Assembly (NCBI RefSeq): GCF_000264995.1
Contig: NW_006767438.1
Location: forward strand, 901,784 to 965,783
DNA: 64,000 nucleotides
Direction of reading: 5' to 3'
Source of the DNA: Punctularia strigosozonata HHB-11173 SS5
Taxonomy: Eukaryota > Basidiomycota > Agaricomycetes > Corticiales > Punctulariaceae
Within the stretch, counting starts at the first letter, position 1, and each line of letters begins with the position of its first letter. Under the pieces are notes generated by a model. It had not been told where the DNA came from and did no database searches. It worked only from the letters and a program-made list of their open reading frames with translations. Shown piece by piece: positions 35,201-48,851 of the stretch. A program made the position numbers and the translations under genes.

Positions 35201-38200
35201 AACCGAACAGATAATCGCTGGACGGCGGCGCGCTGATGGCGCGTTATCTTCTGCGGTTTACCTCCGGGAACTCGAGGCATCTTGCTTTCTCTCGCCAGAT
35301 ATTAAATGATATGCGAGTCTGGTACCACGCTCAAGCTCCACCGCCATCCTTTCTGATGAGACGAAGACACCGGTGGGTAAAAAGCCACGAGTCCTTTGGC
35401 AATTGCTCACCGTGAACATAGATTACGTAACGGACATGCCTACCACGACAACCGACAAACTGGGAAGATGGCCTCATCGATGGTGATCTGCGTCCGCAAG
35501 TGCGCACCAGCGTGGCGGCGGCGAAGGGGAGACGTAAAGACAGCGCCGACGCGCTTTGATGGCGCCGATTCCGGCGATCCGGTCGCAGATGCTTTCGTCT
35601 GTGCCCAGCCCAGGGCCAACGCGGAGACGGGTGCGAACGTTTTGGACGCCGGCGACGGACAAAGCGTCTGTTTTGCGGACCTCTGCATCACACCAGCTCA
35701 AGTTGAGTACATCTCCTGCATCCGATCCTGGCGCGATCACGAACATCAATGCACGTTCTTGCTTACCCTGGTTGTTACTTGTGCGTCCGCGTTCGCGGAT
35801 TCCCAGCAACAACGTCGATGTAAGTCGGTGTGATTCTTTCCGTTCTTCGAAGTCCGCTGAGCCGCAACCTCCAGGCATGCCATCGTGGTCCGAAGGATAC
35901 ACTTTTACGCTTTGCACAGAGTTAAAGCCGGACGGTGTGGACCCCGAAGTTTTGGCGCATTTTTGACTCAATGCAACTCGAATGGAACTCGGATGCACTC
36001 TTTGAGCCGTCAGCTCCGCAACGGACAACAATATCAACGAACTGTCGTTCGGCCTCTTCCGCACCCGCATCATCATGGTCCTCATACTTCGGCCGGTCCA
36101 TTCGAATGCGCGACTTTGGCCATCCCGCTGATAGTTTCGCATCATGAATAGATAGCGAACACCGTTCCATAACCGCCGCTGTCAACATCGGTACCTTTAT
36201 CGCGTTTTTGGACTGGCCATTTCGGCTTTTTGATCCTCTCTAAGGCGCTTTCGGCTTCATGCTCGTCCTGAGGAACGTTACTTGGGGTCTGGGCTGACGG
36301 CGTACTAAAGCTCTTGCCGCTAGTTGTGTTGTGTTGCCTATCACTCAGGCACAAAGAACAGCCCGACCGCGTCTCATAAGGGTCCTCAATAACCCGTCGA
36401 CTTGCGGTTTCGGATCTGCAAGTGGAATGCCCACATGATCGATGAACATCCGGACAAACCTGCCGGCGAGGTAGACACCACGCCTGACAGAAAAGCACGA
36501 TCATAACCTTTGCCGTGCGTCTCGTTCCCTCGCTCATTCCGGTCACCGGTTGCGTTTGTTTTTTTAGCTCGTGTTGTGCTTCAACGGCTGATATTCGGGT
36601 TTCTCAGGCGCTTTTCTTACAACAGACTCCGTTGCTGAACATGATTATGCGTATACGCCGAAGATGTCCTGATCGACCAGTCGTTGATTCGGCTGAGATC
36701 GCGGATGTATCGCCTTGCAGCTATCGGCGCCTATCCAAGCTAGCGACTTCATGAAATTGTTTTGGCTTAACCTGACGACGCTTGTTTCTACCACCAACAC
36801 ATTGGGTTGATGCTTGCGCTATCAATGGCTCCTTCTCAGATCCAAGGAATCTTTCTTCGGTTGTGGACGAAAGCTCTCTATAATCGTTGCTTGTCACGTC
36901 ACGGTTACTCTCATAACTGGGCCACCTTAGCGAGTAATATTCGCCCTTCAGACAAGTCTCGAGCATTCGGGTGAATGTCGGACCAAGCTAACGTCATCGA
37001 CGCGCGCCGCTTATACCGACATGAGACTCTCGTCGCCGCTTTCTGCTTGTTCTCTAGTCTTGACGGGTTTCAATCGGTCGACGATGTTTGCAACGCCGCT
37101 GACGATGCTCACTCTTCACCGCGGACCTCCGGCGAAACCATTAGGAAGTTGGTAGCCATCGTGGCCGATGATCTCCTTGCATGACGATAACTGGTCCTAT
37201 CACGTACTTACGACTCGGCACATCACATTGGGCGACCCTCATCACCGGTATTGGATTTTCGGCATCTACCTTGCGAAGAGTGGAGTGCATGACTTTTGGA
37301 CCTCGCCGCGACCGGTGCAGTGAAATACAATGTTCTGTCCACTATGCTCACTCATTTATTAGTCGACTTCTGGCACGCAGCCACGAGGATCGCAAACTTC
37401 GATCCAGCATCGAATACTTATATTTACGCTCTATCTTTCAATTTTGTAGGTGCCTTATCGCCGAACACGGATCAAGCTGATTCCCCCACGTCCGTATTTC
37501 AGCCGCTCCATTGTTCGATTGCTCGTTGACAGTGGATCCGTTTTTCTACCGATATTCAGCGCCCGGTTCACTCTGACGTTCCAGTGAAGATGGGGTCTAA
37601 TATCTGATACCCTTGTCGACCCCTCACAGACGCCACGCCGCTCTATCGCCTTTTTGGGGGCATCCGCCTTCGCCATGCGATAGGCCGGCCGTGGGCCGCC
37701 CAGCGCCGCATCCCATTCATTTACCCCGCACACTTCTCTGTGAGACGATTGCGGGGGCTTCGGGCCTTCCCTCCTCCCCGAAGAGGGTGTTTTGCTCGCA
37801 GGCTCCGGCGCGCCAGATCCGAATAGTGGGGCCCCTGCTCTTTACGCTCCCTGACGCAATTGTCTTGCCTTGTTCCCTCGGTCGCTGGAGATCAGCACGC
37901 ACCATTGCGCTGCACGGAGTTTTTTCGTTCACTCTCTTCGTCTTGCTCTGGCGACTCCCGCGGAACGGTGCCGCTTCGGATCGGTCTATCGGAGGCTTGA
38001 TGCCACATCGCCACTACTTCCGCGTCACCTCGCGGGTCGAAACCGCATGCGTGTGTTATTCTCCTGCCCAATGCCTGGTTCCTCTGCCTTTGCGTCATGG
38101 CTTCTCGCACCCGGCAGAAGCGGAATGCGGTATCGCTATTTCTGCCTGAACGCCTGGATGTCGCGCGCACTCCCACCGTATTATCGTCTCAGGATCCCGT

Positions 38201-41200
38201 CCTGGGGCCAAGAGGCAAGTGGATCTTCCAAGACGTACCCCCTTTGCACTTGAACGCCGGAGGACAGAAGTCGCCATCCCCTCGGCCTATGTCAAACGCT
38301 CGAACGTGTATTTCTGTGCAAGCTTACGTTCGCTGGACGCTCCAGCACACTTCGCCCTTTAATCGCGTTATCTCCTCGCAACTTCTGCTCCCTTCACCTT
38401 CTCCATTGCGCCACTCGGCTCTCCGCGATCCATCCCTCCTCACCCTGCATCTTCTGGGAGAACACTTCGCTCTCCTTGTGCTACTCCCGCTCGCGCCTGG
38501 GCTTCATAAGGGGTATCATACCCCGCACTCGTATGGGGGTCCATGTTATATCCTTATCCCGCCGGTCCCGCAGGCGTGGGTACGCGCTCCAGAGGCTTCG
38601 GGGCCGTCGGCGCGCCGTGTCGCGCGTCCGCGCTCGCTCCCTTTCCATTTCTGGTTTTTTCTCTTCGCTTTCGTCGTCGTTTGAGGCAGATCTAGATAGG
38701 GAACATGTAGGCCCGCTTGGACCGGGACGTTGGTCATCACTTCCGGCGTGGACCAGCGCTCGTCTCGGCTCCACCCCATGCGGAGGAAACATTGCCCGCG
38801 TTTTCCGCTGGTATGTTGGCGCTCGCTGCGTGCACGTCGCAGCGTGGAATGCATGCGCAAGTCATACATATGACGATCGATCCGGAGTCCGAGATAGCCC
38901 CCCCCCCCGATGTGGTCTTCCGAGCCGCCGCGCGAGGGTAGAGGGCTTGCGCTCGCGCGTTAGGTTGCCGGCAGTATTGTTAAAAAAGACGCGCCGCGGT
39001 GGACCCCAGCGTTGCGGCGTGTGCGTACGTACAATGTTCGTTACGTATTACACGCTTGGCAGTTGGCAGCCGCTCCCAGGAACGACGCACAGGCGTTTGG
39101 CAGTTCTTCCTGAGGCTGACTGACAGTGGCGCCCCTCACCCCCCCCCTCCTTCGCAGATCAGGGGGATGAATGCCCGTTTGGGAGCGTCCGCTCCAAGCG
39201 CGCCGAAGTTCCGGAAAGGGCGGGCACAGGTGAGATGTTACGACGACGTGCTACGTATGCCATGCCGTGATATGAGCGCGATGAATTTGTAGGGACAGAT
39301 CTAATCGTTATCGCGGGGCTAGGCTGCGGGTCGTTATTGGGATGCGGTGATGAAGAGGGAAGAGGGAAGAGGGGAGGGTGGGATGTACGGCGGAGGCGAT
39401 TTCGATTACGCGCGTTGAGATCTTGCGAAGGGGGCGGTAACGTTTGACGGGCGTCAGCCAGCGAACCACGTCGAACGCGCGCGTGTGTGTGTACGAGCAC
39501 TCAGGGTACAGTAACCGGGTGCTATGCTCTGCGATCAGAGAACGCCATGTGCGCTCAGGTAGGGCGATGAAAGCCCCAGTGCTATAATCGGTTTGGTCGC
39601 AAACGGTGGTCCCGCATTAGCTGCTTGCTATTAACTGTCTCGTCGCCGCGGAGACCGCTCGATGATGTATTTATGATAATCCGAGCAGAAGGGGGTGCCG
39701 CCACAGTGAGCGTCTAAGATAGTGCTGGGGCGCCGCCATATGCAAGCGGCGAATGAAGCCGCGGGCAACGGTCTCTGCGGAACGATGACGATGGTTCGGA
39801 TTTAGTGCCACAGAATCGCGGATGTGTTTGGGTGCGATTGCGGGTCGTCTTGGTCTCAGGTCTGCGGAATGCGCGTTCGAGATTATTCCGACATTAGCGG
39901 TGACGACCAGCTACGTAGACAAGGGCGCGGGGGTCCATCTCATGAGTCCTCAGTGTGCTTGCTTGAGCTCAGGTTGGTGGTGAGCTATACAGCTCCCATG
40001 TTTAGAGTTTCACACCGAGTCTCTCTAAGGGATGCTTAGACGGCAATCAGGATGCCATGATGCGGGGAGAATCTGGGGTAATACAAAAGTCGATGCCATA
40101 ACATTCACTCTTCAGATCTTTGGGGGGGTAAGTTCTCGATGTTCGTAAGGTTCAAGAGTGATGTATGCCGCGCGTGTGGAGGGGAAGGCGAGAGAGAGGG
40201 GAAGAATCCCGCGCAGGACGATAGGAACGGGCCAGAAGAAGATGAAAGCTATTCGCCCCCGGATTCGGCGAGCTGCAGGCCCGGGACGGCCCCACTCGGG
40301 CTCGCGCCGAGTATTTTTCCGGATTACCTTGGGTATGACGTCGGAGACGCTCTCTCCATTTGCCATCGCACTTTTGCCAATGTTGCTTGCAATTGGTGAG
40401 TAAGTCACTAGTGAAGTGACGAATGATGCAGGATGAACCGTGATACCGACCGCGTGGCCGCGATGGACGACTAAAGTCAGCGGCGTAAGACTCGTCAGCG
40501 ATTATCTACGGGTGCTCTATGGAACGGCAGCAGAGATGCGGGGTAAATACGATACTTTTAGACTCCTGTGGGGCATGTGTGCTGTCGCGGATCTGCGGAG
40601 GCGGGGGTGGCCTGTGCACCCGACGAGCTAAGCCGCTTTGGGCGCGCCCCTTCCTTCCATCCCGATGCCCCCGATGATGCAGTCCACAGTAGTATCTATT
40701 TCGTCCGCGGTTGCTCGTTGAGGACGAGGGCGAGAGATCAGCCTGGGACTATCTGTACGTTCGGGGACACCCATGTACAGTAACTGCTCATTTGTCTCCC
40801 GATTGCGCTCCTGCCTTCTTGATATCGGCTGTATTTCCCGAGGAAAAGAAATGATGTGGGACGACTCGGATGTGGATGGGTCTGCAATTTGAATCGCCTG
40901 ACGTTGCGCGCGCCGTCGGTTTCGCAGATTCCCGCAGGGGGTGTCGGGGTCGCTCTCAATTTTACTCTGACCTCTTACCTCAGAGATTGGCGTTCCCCCA
41001 ACGTTGCCAACCGAGAGCTCGTTGCCCGGCCGCGGGCGATCGGCGTCGCTGCGCTGGTTTCTTGCGCGTGTGCGTGCTGCAATATCAAGGGAAACAAATA
41101 TGCTTTGATGGCTGCGCCTGATGGCGATCGTAGATAGAGAGAGGGGCTTGGTGCGGCCGGCGCAGATCTAGAGTCGGCATGACGAGGGCGTGCTTATTCC

Positions 41201-41704
41201 CTCATATTAACGTCCGATGGAGAGCGGATGGATGTGGGGGAGGTTGGGCCAAATATCGCTTTCTCTCTCTCTCTCGCCCGTCGGCGAATTTCGGTGGTGG
41301 TGGTGTATGGGACGATTTCCGTGACAATTTCTGGTTCGGGCGGGTGCTGTTCGAATGGAGGCTTCGCGCGCGAGGGGCGGGCAGCGATTGGCTTGGGGAA
41401 GGGCGCGAGGCGTTCCTGGACCCCCGACTTCCCCAGGACGAGACCGTGGGGAAAGAGATCCGGGGTTGCTTTGGCGTTGTTTGGCCGGGCTGGGGATGCC
41501 GGTGCCGGACCCCGGATGCTGCAGCCTCGGTACTGGTCCCATCGAGCCCAACCATTCAAAAGGGTATCGCCCGCCCCGCCTACACGACCCTTTCCAATCC
41601 ACCCCGAACGATCCCGCCGCCGTCTCCTCCGTCGTCCGCCCCCACTAAAACATATATTCAGTACAGCGCACACAGCTCCTCACCACGGCCTTCCTGTCTT
41701 CATC
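32267..41704. other. 9.4-kb gene-poor region upstream of the bHLH gene
   Basis: No gene could be supported. Frames of 100-220 codons are present on both strands (for example 35474-36145 minus, 35556-35966 plus, 37613-38149 plus, 38097-38684 plus), but none carries a recognisable domain or convincing splice pattern. Possible promoter-like elements are TATA-like cattataaagc near 33957 and pyrimidine-rich tracts. Part may be a long regulatory region or 5' leader of the bHLH gene, or decayed repeat DNA. Confidence 0.5.
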
Positions 41705-43854
41705 ATGTTCGGCGCGACGTTCAAGCCCCAGATCCGCCAGGACGGCTTCCACCTCGCGGGCACCCCGCCCAGCCCGCCGATCGGGAACGGCTTCGACGTG
41801 AACAACATGTTCGGCCTCCCCGACGCGTTCCGCAAGTACCAAGGCCCGCACGACGGCGCCAGCAGCATGGACTTTGGCGACGAGCTCGCCTCGCTCATCT
41901 CCACCTCGCACCCGAACGGCGGCGCCAACCCGGGTCAGCAGCAGCAGCACCAGTCTTCGCACGAGCGGTCGACGAGCGCCTACGACGACGGCTACCGGCC
42001 CCCGACGCACAACATCTTCGACATCTCCGCCCCGACGACGCACAACCCGCACCTCACCGGCTCGGCGACCTCGTCCGGCGCGCCCTTCTCCAACTCGCAC
42101 GCCTTCTCCCTCCCGCAGACGATCCACCGCCCGCCCGATCTCGGCGGCGCGCCCTCGCTCGGGACCCACCACCACCAACACCACCCCGGCTCGCTGCACG
42201 ACTTCTCCACCCCGGCGCACTTCAACTCGACCCTGCCCGCGCTCAACTCGTCCATGCGCTTCGACCCGCACCCGCCGCAACCGCACGAGCAACAGCCGTC
42301 CTCGCTCTCGTCCTCCTTCTCCCACGTGCCCTCCGAGTACTCGCTCAACCAGTCGACCCGCTCGCTCACCCGGCACACGCCCTCGCCCGTCACCTCCAAC
42401 GGCTCCCAGCCGGGCACCGGCGTCCCCTCGGACTCGCGCTCCCGCTCGCGCTCCCGGGCGCCCTCCAGCGGCCCCGGCCCGACCCGCACGCAGTCCACAT
42501 CCCGCGCCGCGCGCACCTCCCGCGCCAAGCGCAACTCGATCTCCTCCGGCAGCCCTCCCCCGCGCCCCCAGCCCGGCCCGCTCATCATCCCCCGCTCCTC
42601 CTCCTCCAACCCTCCTCCCCCGGTCAACCTCAACCTCAACCTGACCGGCCTCAGCGGTCCGAACGGGGTCAACGGCATGGGCTCGCCGCTGCACGGCACG
42701 GCCGGGGGCTGGTACGTGCCCGCGCACACGCCGTCGCACGCCCACCCCGAGTTCAGCCTGCCGACGCCGGACTCGATCAGCTCCCACACCCACTTTTTGG
42801 ACGGCGGCTTTGGTGCGCCGCACGGGCTCGGCGTCAGCCCGAAGGACGTCGCGATCATCGGCGAGAACCCGGCCGCCACGAACGACCCGCAAGCGAAGCA
42901 GTGAGTGTCGAATATAAGCGTTGCTTTTTTTATTTACGCGCATATACTCAACCCATTCCCCTCCTTTTTTTTCTTTCTGCGTGCTTGTGCGCGGATAGAG
43001 CGGCGCTGGCGTCGGAAAAGAGGCGGAGGAGGCGCGAGTCGCATAATGCGGTCGAGCGCCGGAGGAGGGATAACATCAACGAAAAGATATCCGAGCTAGC
43101 GACGCTGATCCCGGAGTGCATGCTGGATCCCAATGGTCAGTTTCCTCTTGTCGCCCCTGTCTTGTCTTTCGCACGTGATCTGACGCTCTTGGATGCAGCC
43201 TCGACCACCTCCGTGCCGAACGAGGAGCAGGCGCTGAACCCCGCGGGTGCGTCGCCCGAGGCGGCGAAGAAGGAGGAGGTGGAGGAGAACGGGACGACGC
43301 CGACGGACGGCGGCGCGGTGAAGGCGAACAAGGGCATGATCCTCCGCAAGAGCGTGGACTATATACGCTACCTGCAGCAGCTCGTCAGCGCGCAGGCGAA
43401 CCGGAACCGCGAGCTCGAGGGCGAGCTCGAGAAGTACCGCGCGGGCGATGGCAGCGCGACGAAGGAGGGCGGAGAGGGAGACGACGGCGATATGGCCGGG
43501 TTGGTGTTGCACGAGGACGTGGACGGGTTCGCGATGGTCGGCGGACCGTCGTCGAGCAGGAGGTTTAACGGCGGGTATCATCCTGAGTTTGGGCTGGCGT
43601 CGGTGGACGAGATGGATGTGGAGGAGGGGGAGGATGTTAGGCCCGGTACGGCGATGACGGGGATGTCGGCGCTCGCGCTTACGAGCCCTTCTGCGGGGAG
43701 TGGGGGCTCGCCGCCGAGTTTGGAGGAGGACGGGGAGGAGGAGGGGCAGCAGGGCGCGCAGGAGGAGGAAGAGAGGGGAAGAAGGGGGCGGGACGGCAAG
43801 CCGCGCGCGGTGGAGGATGTGAAGGTGAAGGAGGAGGAGCAGGCGCTGTCATGA
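41705..43854 (+). CDS. bHLH transcription factor
   Basis: Three exons (41705-42900, 42999-43135, 43199-43854) join in frame to 662 residues. A long low-complexity N-terminus (His, Gln, Ser, Pro rich, with an SRSRSRSR run) precedes the basic helix ESHNAVERRRRDNINEKI. This matches E-box binders with H, E and R at the base-contact positions (class B type). Helix 1 ends LATLIPECM. Helix 2 is KGMILRKSVDYIRYLQQL and continues into a leucine-containing coiled coil. The loop is unusually long, about 44 residues, acidic, and begins at the second intron. The arginine (not tyrosine) in ERRRR argues against an SREBP. The C-terminus is acidic (EEEE). Nuclear; targets unknown. Confidence 0.93.
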
Positions 43855-44570
43855 CGGGATGAACGAGGCGACGACGCCGATTCGCGCACGACGAGCCGCT
43901 CGACGACGCCTATTCACGCCGACTGACGACCCTTGCGATGCTCTCTCTCTCTCTCTCTGTCTAACTTTGTCTTTCTTCACTTCACTGTCTCACCGTCTCA
44001 CTCTCCCTCGTCTTGGCGCCTCGTCGCTAAAAAATACCTTGCGGAAGAAGTCGCAGTGCCAACCTCAACCGCTCCGCATAACATGCTCTCGTCATACCGC
44101 CTTTGCTCGATACCCCTCTCTCTCCCCCCCCATCTGATCGCCTCCCGGATCCACATCTAGCATCGCGTTTCCTGGGACGATATAAAACACCGATCATACG
44201 CAGACGAAGCACAGCTGGCGACTGGAGGAGATTGCAGGTGGGGACCCTGACCCTTGGAGCTCGCATCGACTCTGGGCCGTCTATCCTTGCAATCACGTTC
44301 CCTCCCGATTTGAGATTCCCCCACTCTATTGCCACCGCTCGCGCTCTGCATATATGCACCGGACCCCACCCTTTTTGTTTACCTCCGTCCTGGCCATGCA
44401 TCGAGAAGCACAGCCCCCTCACCACCACCATCATCGTTTCCTTCGGCGCTGCGAAACGCCGTGGGGCGGCCACTCACTCACGATTCATGTGTTATGCTCG
44501 GCGTCCCCTACGTCCCACATCCTAAACCACTCCTCTATATGCGCTGCTTTAAGTTACACGCACATCCTTT

Positions 44571-44601
44571 CCTCTCTCTCTCTCTCTCTCTATTTCTCTC
44601 T
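44571..44601. repeat. (CT)n microsatellite
   Basis: A tract of CT/TC units with one tattt interruption. A shorter CT tract lies at 43941-43960. Confidence 0.9.
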
Positions 44602-45157
44602 CGCATTGCAGACACTGCATATCTCTGTACCATACATGTACGACTATCCGGGCGAAGGGGAGCTGTATGATTGTTTTTTGACTGGTGCCGCCTGTCGCGG
44701 TTCGGGATCAAAACAGCCAAAATGTAAATGAAAAAAGACTTGGAAAAAAAAGCCGCCGACGGGACGTGTGCGTGTGTTCAGGGTTTTTTTTTGTTGCACC
44801 TCCGAGTCGACATATGAGATGTCTGATGAGATGGGCGTCGTCTTGGGCACGGCGAAATCACTTGGCGAGGCTAAAAGCCAAAAGCTGGGTTGGATCGCCG
44901 AAGGAGAGGCAGTATCGCATCGGCCGGCCGTGACCGCGGACGTTACAGCGCTACGCTGCTCGTATGGTATGTGGGTTCCCCCCCGGTTTTGCGCCTGTGA
45001 TTGGGTGCGTGCGACGGTCGTTCCCACCGCGCGAGAAAAAGTCCCTGGAGCGTCGTATTGGCTTGCTTGATGATTCCCTATGATGCGGGATGAACCGTTC
45101 TGTCCGAGAAGCGGGCCCGTTGGTGGCGTAGTGACTGTGCGGGGGGGGGGGGGGGGC

Positions 45158-45697
45158 NNNNNNNNNNNNNNNNNNNNNNNNNNNNNNNNNNNNNNNNNNN
45201 NNNNNNNNNNNNNNNNNNNNNNNNNNNNNNNNNNNNNNNNNNNNNNNNNNNNNNNNNNNNNNNNNNNNNNNNNNNNNNNNNNNNNNNNNNNNNNNNNNNN
45301 NNNNNNNNNNNNNNNNNNNNNNNNNNNNNNNNNNNNNNNNNNNNNNNNNNNNNNNNNNNNNNNNNNNNNNNNNNNNNNNNNNNNNNNNNNNNNNNNNNNN
45401 NNNNNNNNNNNNNNNNNNNNNNNNNNNNNNNNNNNNNNNNNNNNNNNNNNNNNNNNNNNNNNNNNNNNNNNNNNNNNNNNNNNNNNNNNNNNNNNNNNNN
45501 NNNNNNNNNNNNNNNNNNNNNNNNNNNNNNNNNNNNNNNNNNNNNNNNNNNNNNNNNNNNNNNNNNNNNNNNNNNNNNNNNNNNNNNNNNNNNNNNNNNN
45601 NNNNNNNNNNNNNNNNNNNNNNNNNNNNNNNNNNNNNNNNNNNNNNNNNNNNNNNNNNNNNNNNNNNNNNNNNNNNNNNNNNNNNNNNNNNNNNNNN
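45158..45697. other. Assembly gap (540 N)
   Basis: The unknown bases are preceded by a run of 16 G (45141-45156) and followed by a run of 11 G (45709-45719). The two G-runs probably caused the sequencing failure. Sequence content is unknown. Confidence 0.98.
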
Positions 45698-48600
45698 ACG
45701 TGTCGGGCGGGGGGGGGGGCGCATGGCGCATGGCGCATCCTTCGCCTTCTTTCTTCGCCTCCCCTCCCCGCGGCGGCTGTCCTGACGTCGGCCCCTTTGA
45801 GCTGGCTGGCGTTTGAATGGTCCCCACTGCATTGGTGTTGTTGCACGGTATGGGCGCCGCGACCGCGTGCATAGATCCCACCCACCTCCTTGCGCATATC
45901 GGAATCAGCCTCGAGCGTGAATCGAAGAAGAAGGCGTTGGTTAAGACGTAAAAACGTCTGATACGCAGGAAGCTCGGGATGTTTTTTTGTTTGAATATCG
46001 GAGTTTGAACGGCCGTGGGGTCGCCCTAGAGCGTCGGGAGAAGGAGGGGAAGAGTCGTCGCGCTGAACGGGGCCCGCCAGGCTAATCCGAAGATCGTGGG
46101 GCGAGATCCCAGGAATAGCAAGACTGTGAAGTGCGGGGTAATAGGTGCGCGTTTCGACGGCTCGCACGGTTGCGATGAGAGAAGGACGTGGAAGAGTATA
46201 CAGTACCCGCATTCTTTGCACGTTCGCCGCATGTTTGGAGATATGGCGATAACCGTCTTGTAGGGAAGGTTTTAGGAAACCCCTCGTCCAGCGATGGCGG
46301 ACCGGGAGGTGCCCGAAGAGCCGGATTACGGCCCCGACAATAGACGTCGCTTATCCCGTGTTCTTTGCTGTCGAACTTTTGGTACCTGACCGGTCCGTTA
46401 CCCTGTGGCACATCAGGCGCGGGGAAATGCAGTCATGATCTAAGTTACCTGTTTAGCGAGTGCGTTGTGGGGTGGTTAGAGTTTCGAGATCCCGGATCCC
46501 CTCGACTGGATCTTGGCTTTACTGACCAGTGGCTTACGCCAGAAGGACGGTAACCGCGTCGAGCTGTGAGCCCCGGCCCCATCGCCATCACGGGCGCGCA
46601 GCAAGGGTGAGCCTATCGGTCCCCCCCCTGCATTCACAATAATATTGGTCCCGCACGGTGTGACGCCAGCACAACTTCGGATAAAGCGCGCGTTTTTCCT
46701 GTTTGATCCATGAGCAACGAAAATCTTATCGGGTAATCAGGGTTCCCCGACTCCTGTGGGACACTGTGCCAGACAGCTTTCCACGCCGTCAGACCGCACA
46801 GAGGAAGGCTGGCCTGCATGCCGAACTGAGGTGAGGGCGGCCGATCTGTTGGTATCTGCGCCTATAGCTGGGTTGGTTTGAACTCACCTGACGCGTTGCA
46901 GGCGACGATAAAGGAAGAGTATTGAGGTAGGTTCGGCCTCGGGGGACATGAAATCTTGTGGACGCTCGAGTCTCGGGTCCCTTGAAGGTGGGGAACACAG
47001 CTCGGCACCGATCTATGACGGGCGACGTCGGCGGTAGCTAAATGGCGGGCGGTTCGGTCATTGTTTGTGTACAAACCGAAGTATCGCGCGAAATACGACA
47101 GAACGTGCGAGAGTCATTGCTTTTACCACGGTCAGTCTCCAAGGCCGAGGGCATGTCAGACCCCACGCGAACAGACCCCTTCGCGCAGCGCATGCTGAGG
47201 CGAATAGTGATGAGGATCTGGTCCCAAGGTCCTAGAAGTTTGAATATGCTGCTTCGCGGAATAATTTGGTGACCGGCCGTCACAGAATCGATCGTCCCAC
47301 GAGGCAAACTTGAAATGCTCGTGGAGGCAAGGAGATGAACGAGTGGTTCCATAAGAGCAGCGAATGCTGCTGGCAACTAATCAAGCATTGTGCTGTACTG
47401 GAGAGTCCTTGATAGATCATTCCCTGCCTTGTGAAAACCGGCTATAACGTATGCGAGCGACGGCATGACCACTGACCAGCCATCGGTCGAACAGCGCCAC
47501 CCGTGCCGTTCGCCGTATCAACCACAAGAGGGCATTCCAAGGTTGCGGGTTCGTGATACTCGTAGTTGGGGATACCATTTGTGGGATCTGTTAAAACTTC
47601 TGGAAGGGGTTTGAAGAGACGGGAGTCAATCAGACGTATAAGGTTATAGCGACAAATATACTTAAGTAGTGCGGCATTCATAGATTCCGAGGACATCCCG
47701 CGTTCCTGCTTCGAACGTAGCAAATATCCTACCGACATCCATCAGTGTATTCACGTATACTCTCATAGATCCGTTGCTTATTTCTGTGGCATCGAGCACG
47801 GTATGGCGCTTAGACCCGCGTACTAATTGGTGATGACCCGGGCTGCGTATGAACGTTCGGCGGCGCCTGCCGGACCAACCACGTTCCTCGGCAGGGACGG
47901 AAGGGCACAGTGCAGGGCCGATAAACAAGCGCTGGACGCTTCATGTGAACCTCTTGAGGGGTCCGAAACCTGGAACGGGTTCGTCTCTGGGAGACGAGAA
48001 GTGCGCCAGAAAGTGGACCGACAGCCATCGCGGCGCAGGTACGCGGACAGACGCGACCACCCAACCGCGTGAGCATTTGATGAGTCTAAATGTCGATTTG
48101 TACGAACATGAGCGAGCATGCATACAATCAGGTTGGTCACGCACCTTCCTCTCGCACCATAGGCTGAGTATTCCGCGTGAGCGAAGGGAAAAGGCCGACT
48201 ATCCAAACCACGGGCGGGAAAAGTAGCTATAGTTCTTCGTGAGCCTTAAAACCATTCATGATATGGAGATACGAGGATTCCTGCATGGAACGCATATACG
48301 CGTTCTTTCTCGCATGAACACGTGCATACAAATGCAGCTCGAATGATCCGTTCGCGGGAGACTGCGTCGTTTTGATCGGGTCTGGTTTGGCACGTCGGTA
48401 GTTATTCAAGTTTGAATGCTATCGACATGCCAACTGAACAGCATGTCACTGGTCACTCTTTAGTAGCTCCAAATGGCGCAACAAGCAAGGAAGAAATTAG
48501 AGATGGTCGTGGAAAAAAATCCCGTGCCACCGACACAGTCATTCGGCCATGGGCGCTCGTTAACATTCGATTTCCACCTCCAAGTATCGCACTCGTATAC

Positions 48601-48851
48601 AGCAAGGAGGCTCTGGATGCACTGCACCCCCGTCTTGCTGAAGGGGATCTGCCTATCTTCCGCGTACTCTTGAGCAAGATGCTGTCTCGGACGTTAGGCG
48701 ATCAACGGACATCATGCAGCGCAGCCGCAGCTTGTCGCAGTCCTCGCTCCCTCCGCAGCCTAACTTCCGATGTCCACTGCATATAACGCTCTAGGGTAGC
48801 AAGATGTAAGCGACGCAGCCAACTACATTGGTTCATCAACAACTCGTTGCA

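Larger units (their letters stand above)
43855..48851. other. 5-kb gene-poor region including an assembly gap
   Basis: The region holds the bHLH 3' region, a CT microsatellite, a 540-base run of N and about 3 kb of sequence without recognisable genes. A 98-codon minus-strand frame (47442-47738) reads like coding sequence (ICRYNLIRLIDSRLFKPLPE) but matches no family known to me. The stretch just before 48852 has plus-strand frames that could hold an extra N-terminal exon of the next gene. Confidence 0.5.

Noticed and set aside
35474-36145. 223-codon minus-strand frame and overlapping plus-strand frame (35556-35966)
   Set aside because: Neither has a domain, signal peptide or credible splice sites. 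Both strands are equally open, as expected by chance in this composition.
37613-38684. Overlapping plus-strand frames of 178 and 195 codons
   Set aside because: The products are Pro/Arg/Ser-rich with scattered hydrophobic runs and show no family motif or exon structure; kept only as part of the unassigned region.
41645-42943. 432-codon open frame opposite the bHLH gene, and an 891-codon frame (41179-43854) overlapping it in another phase
   Set aside because: GC-rich third positions of the bHLH coding sequence remove stops in other frames. The products are Arg/Gly/Val or Arg/Pro-rich without domains, and the bHLH exons explain the sequence.
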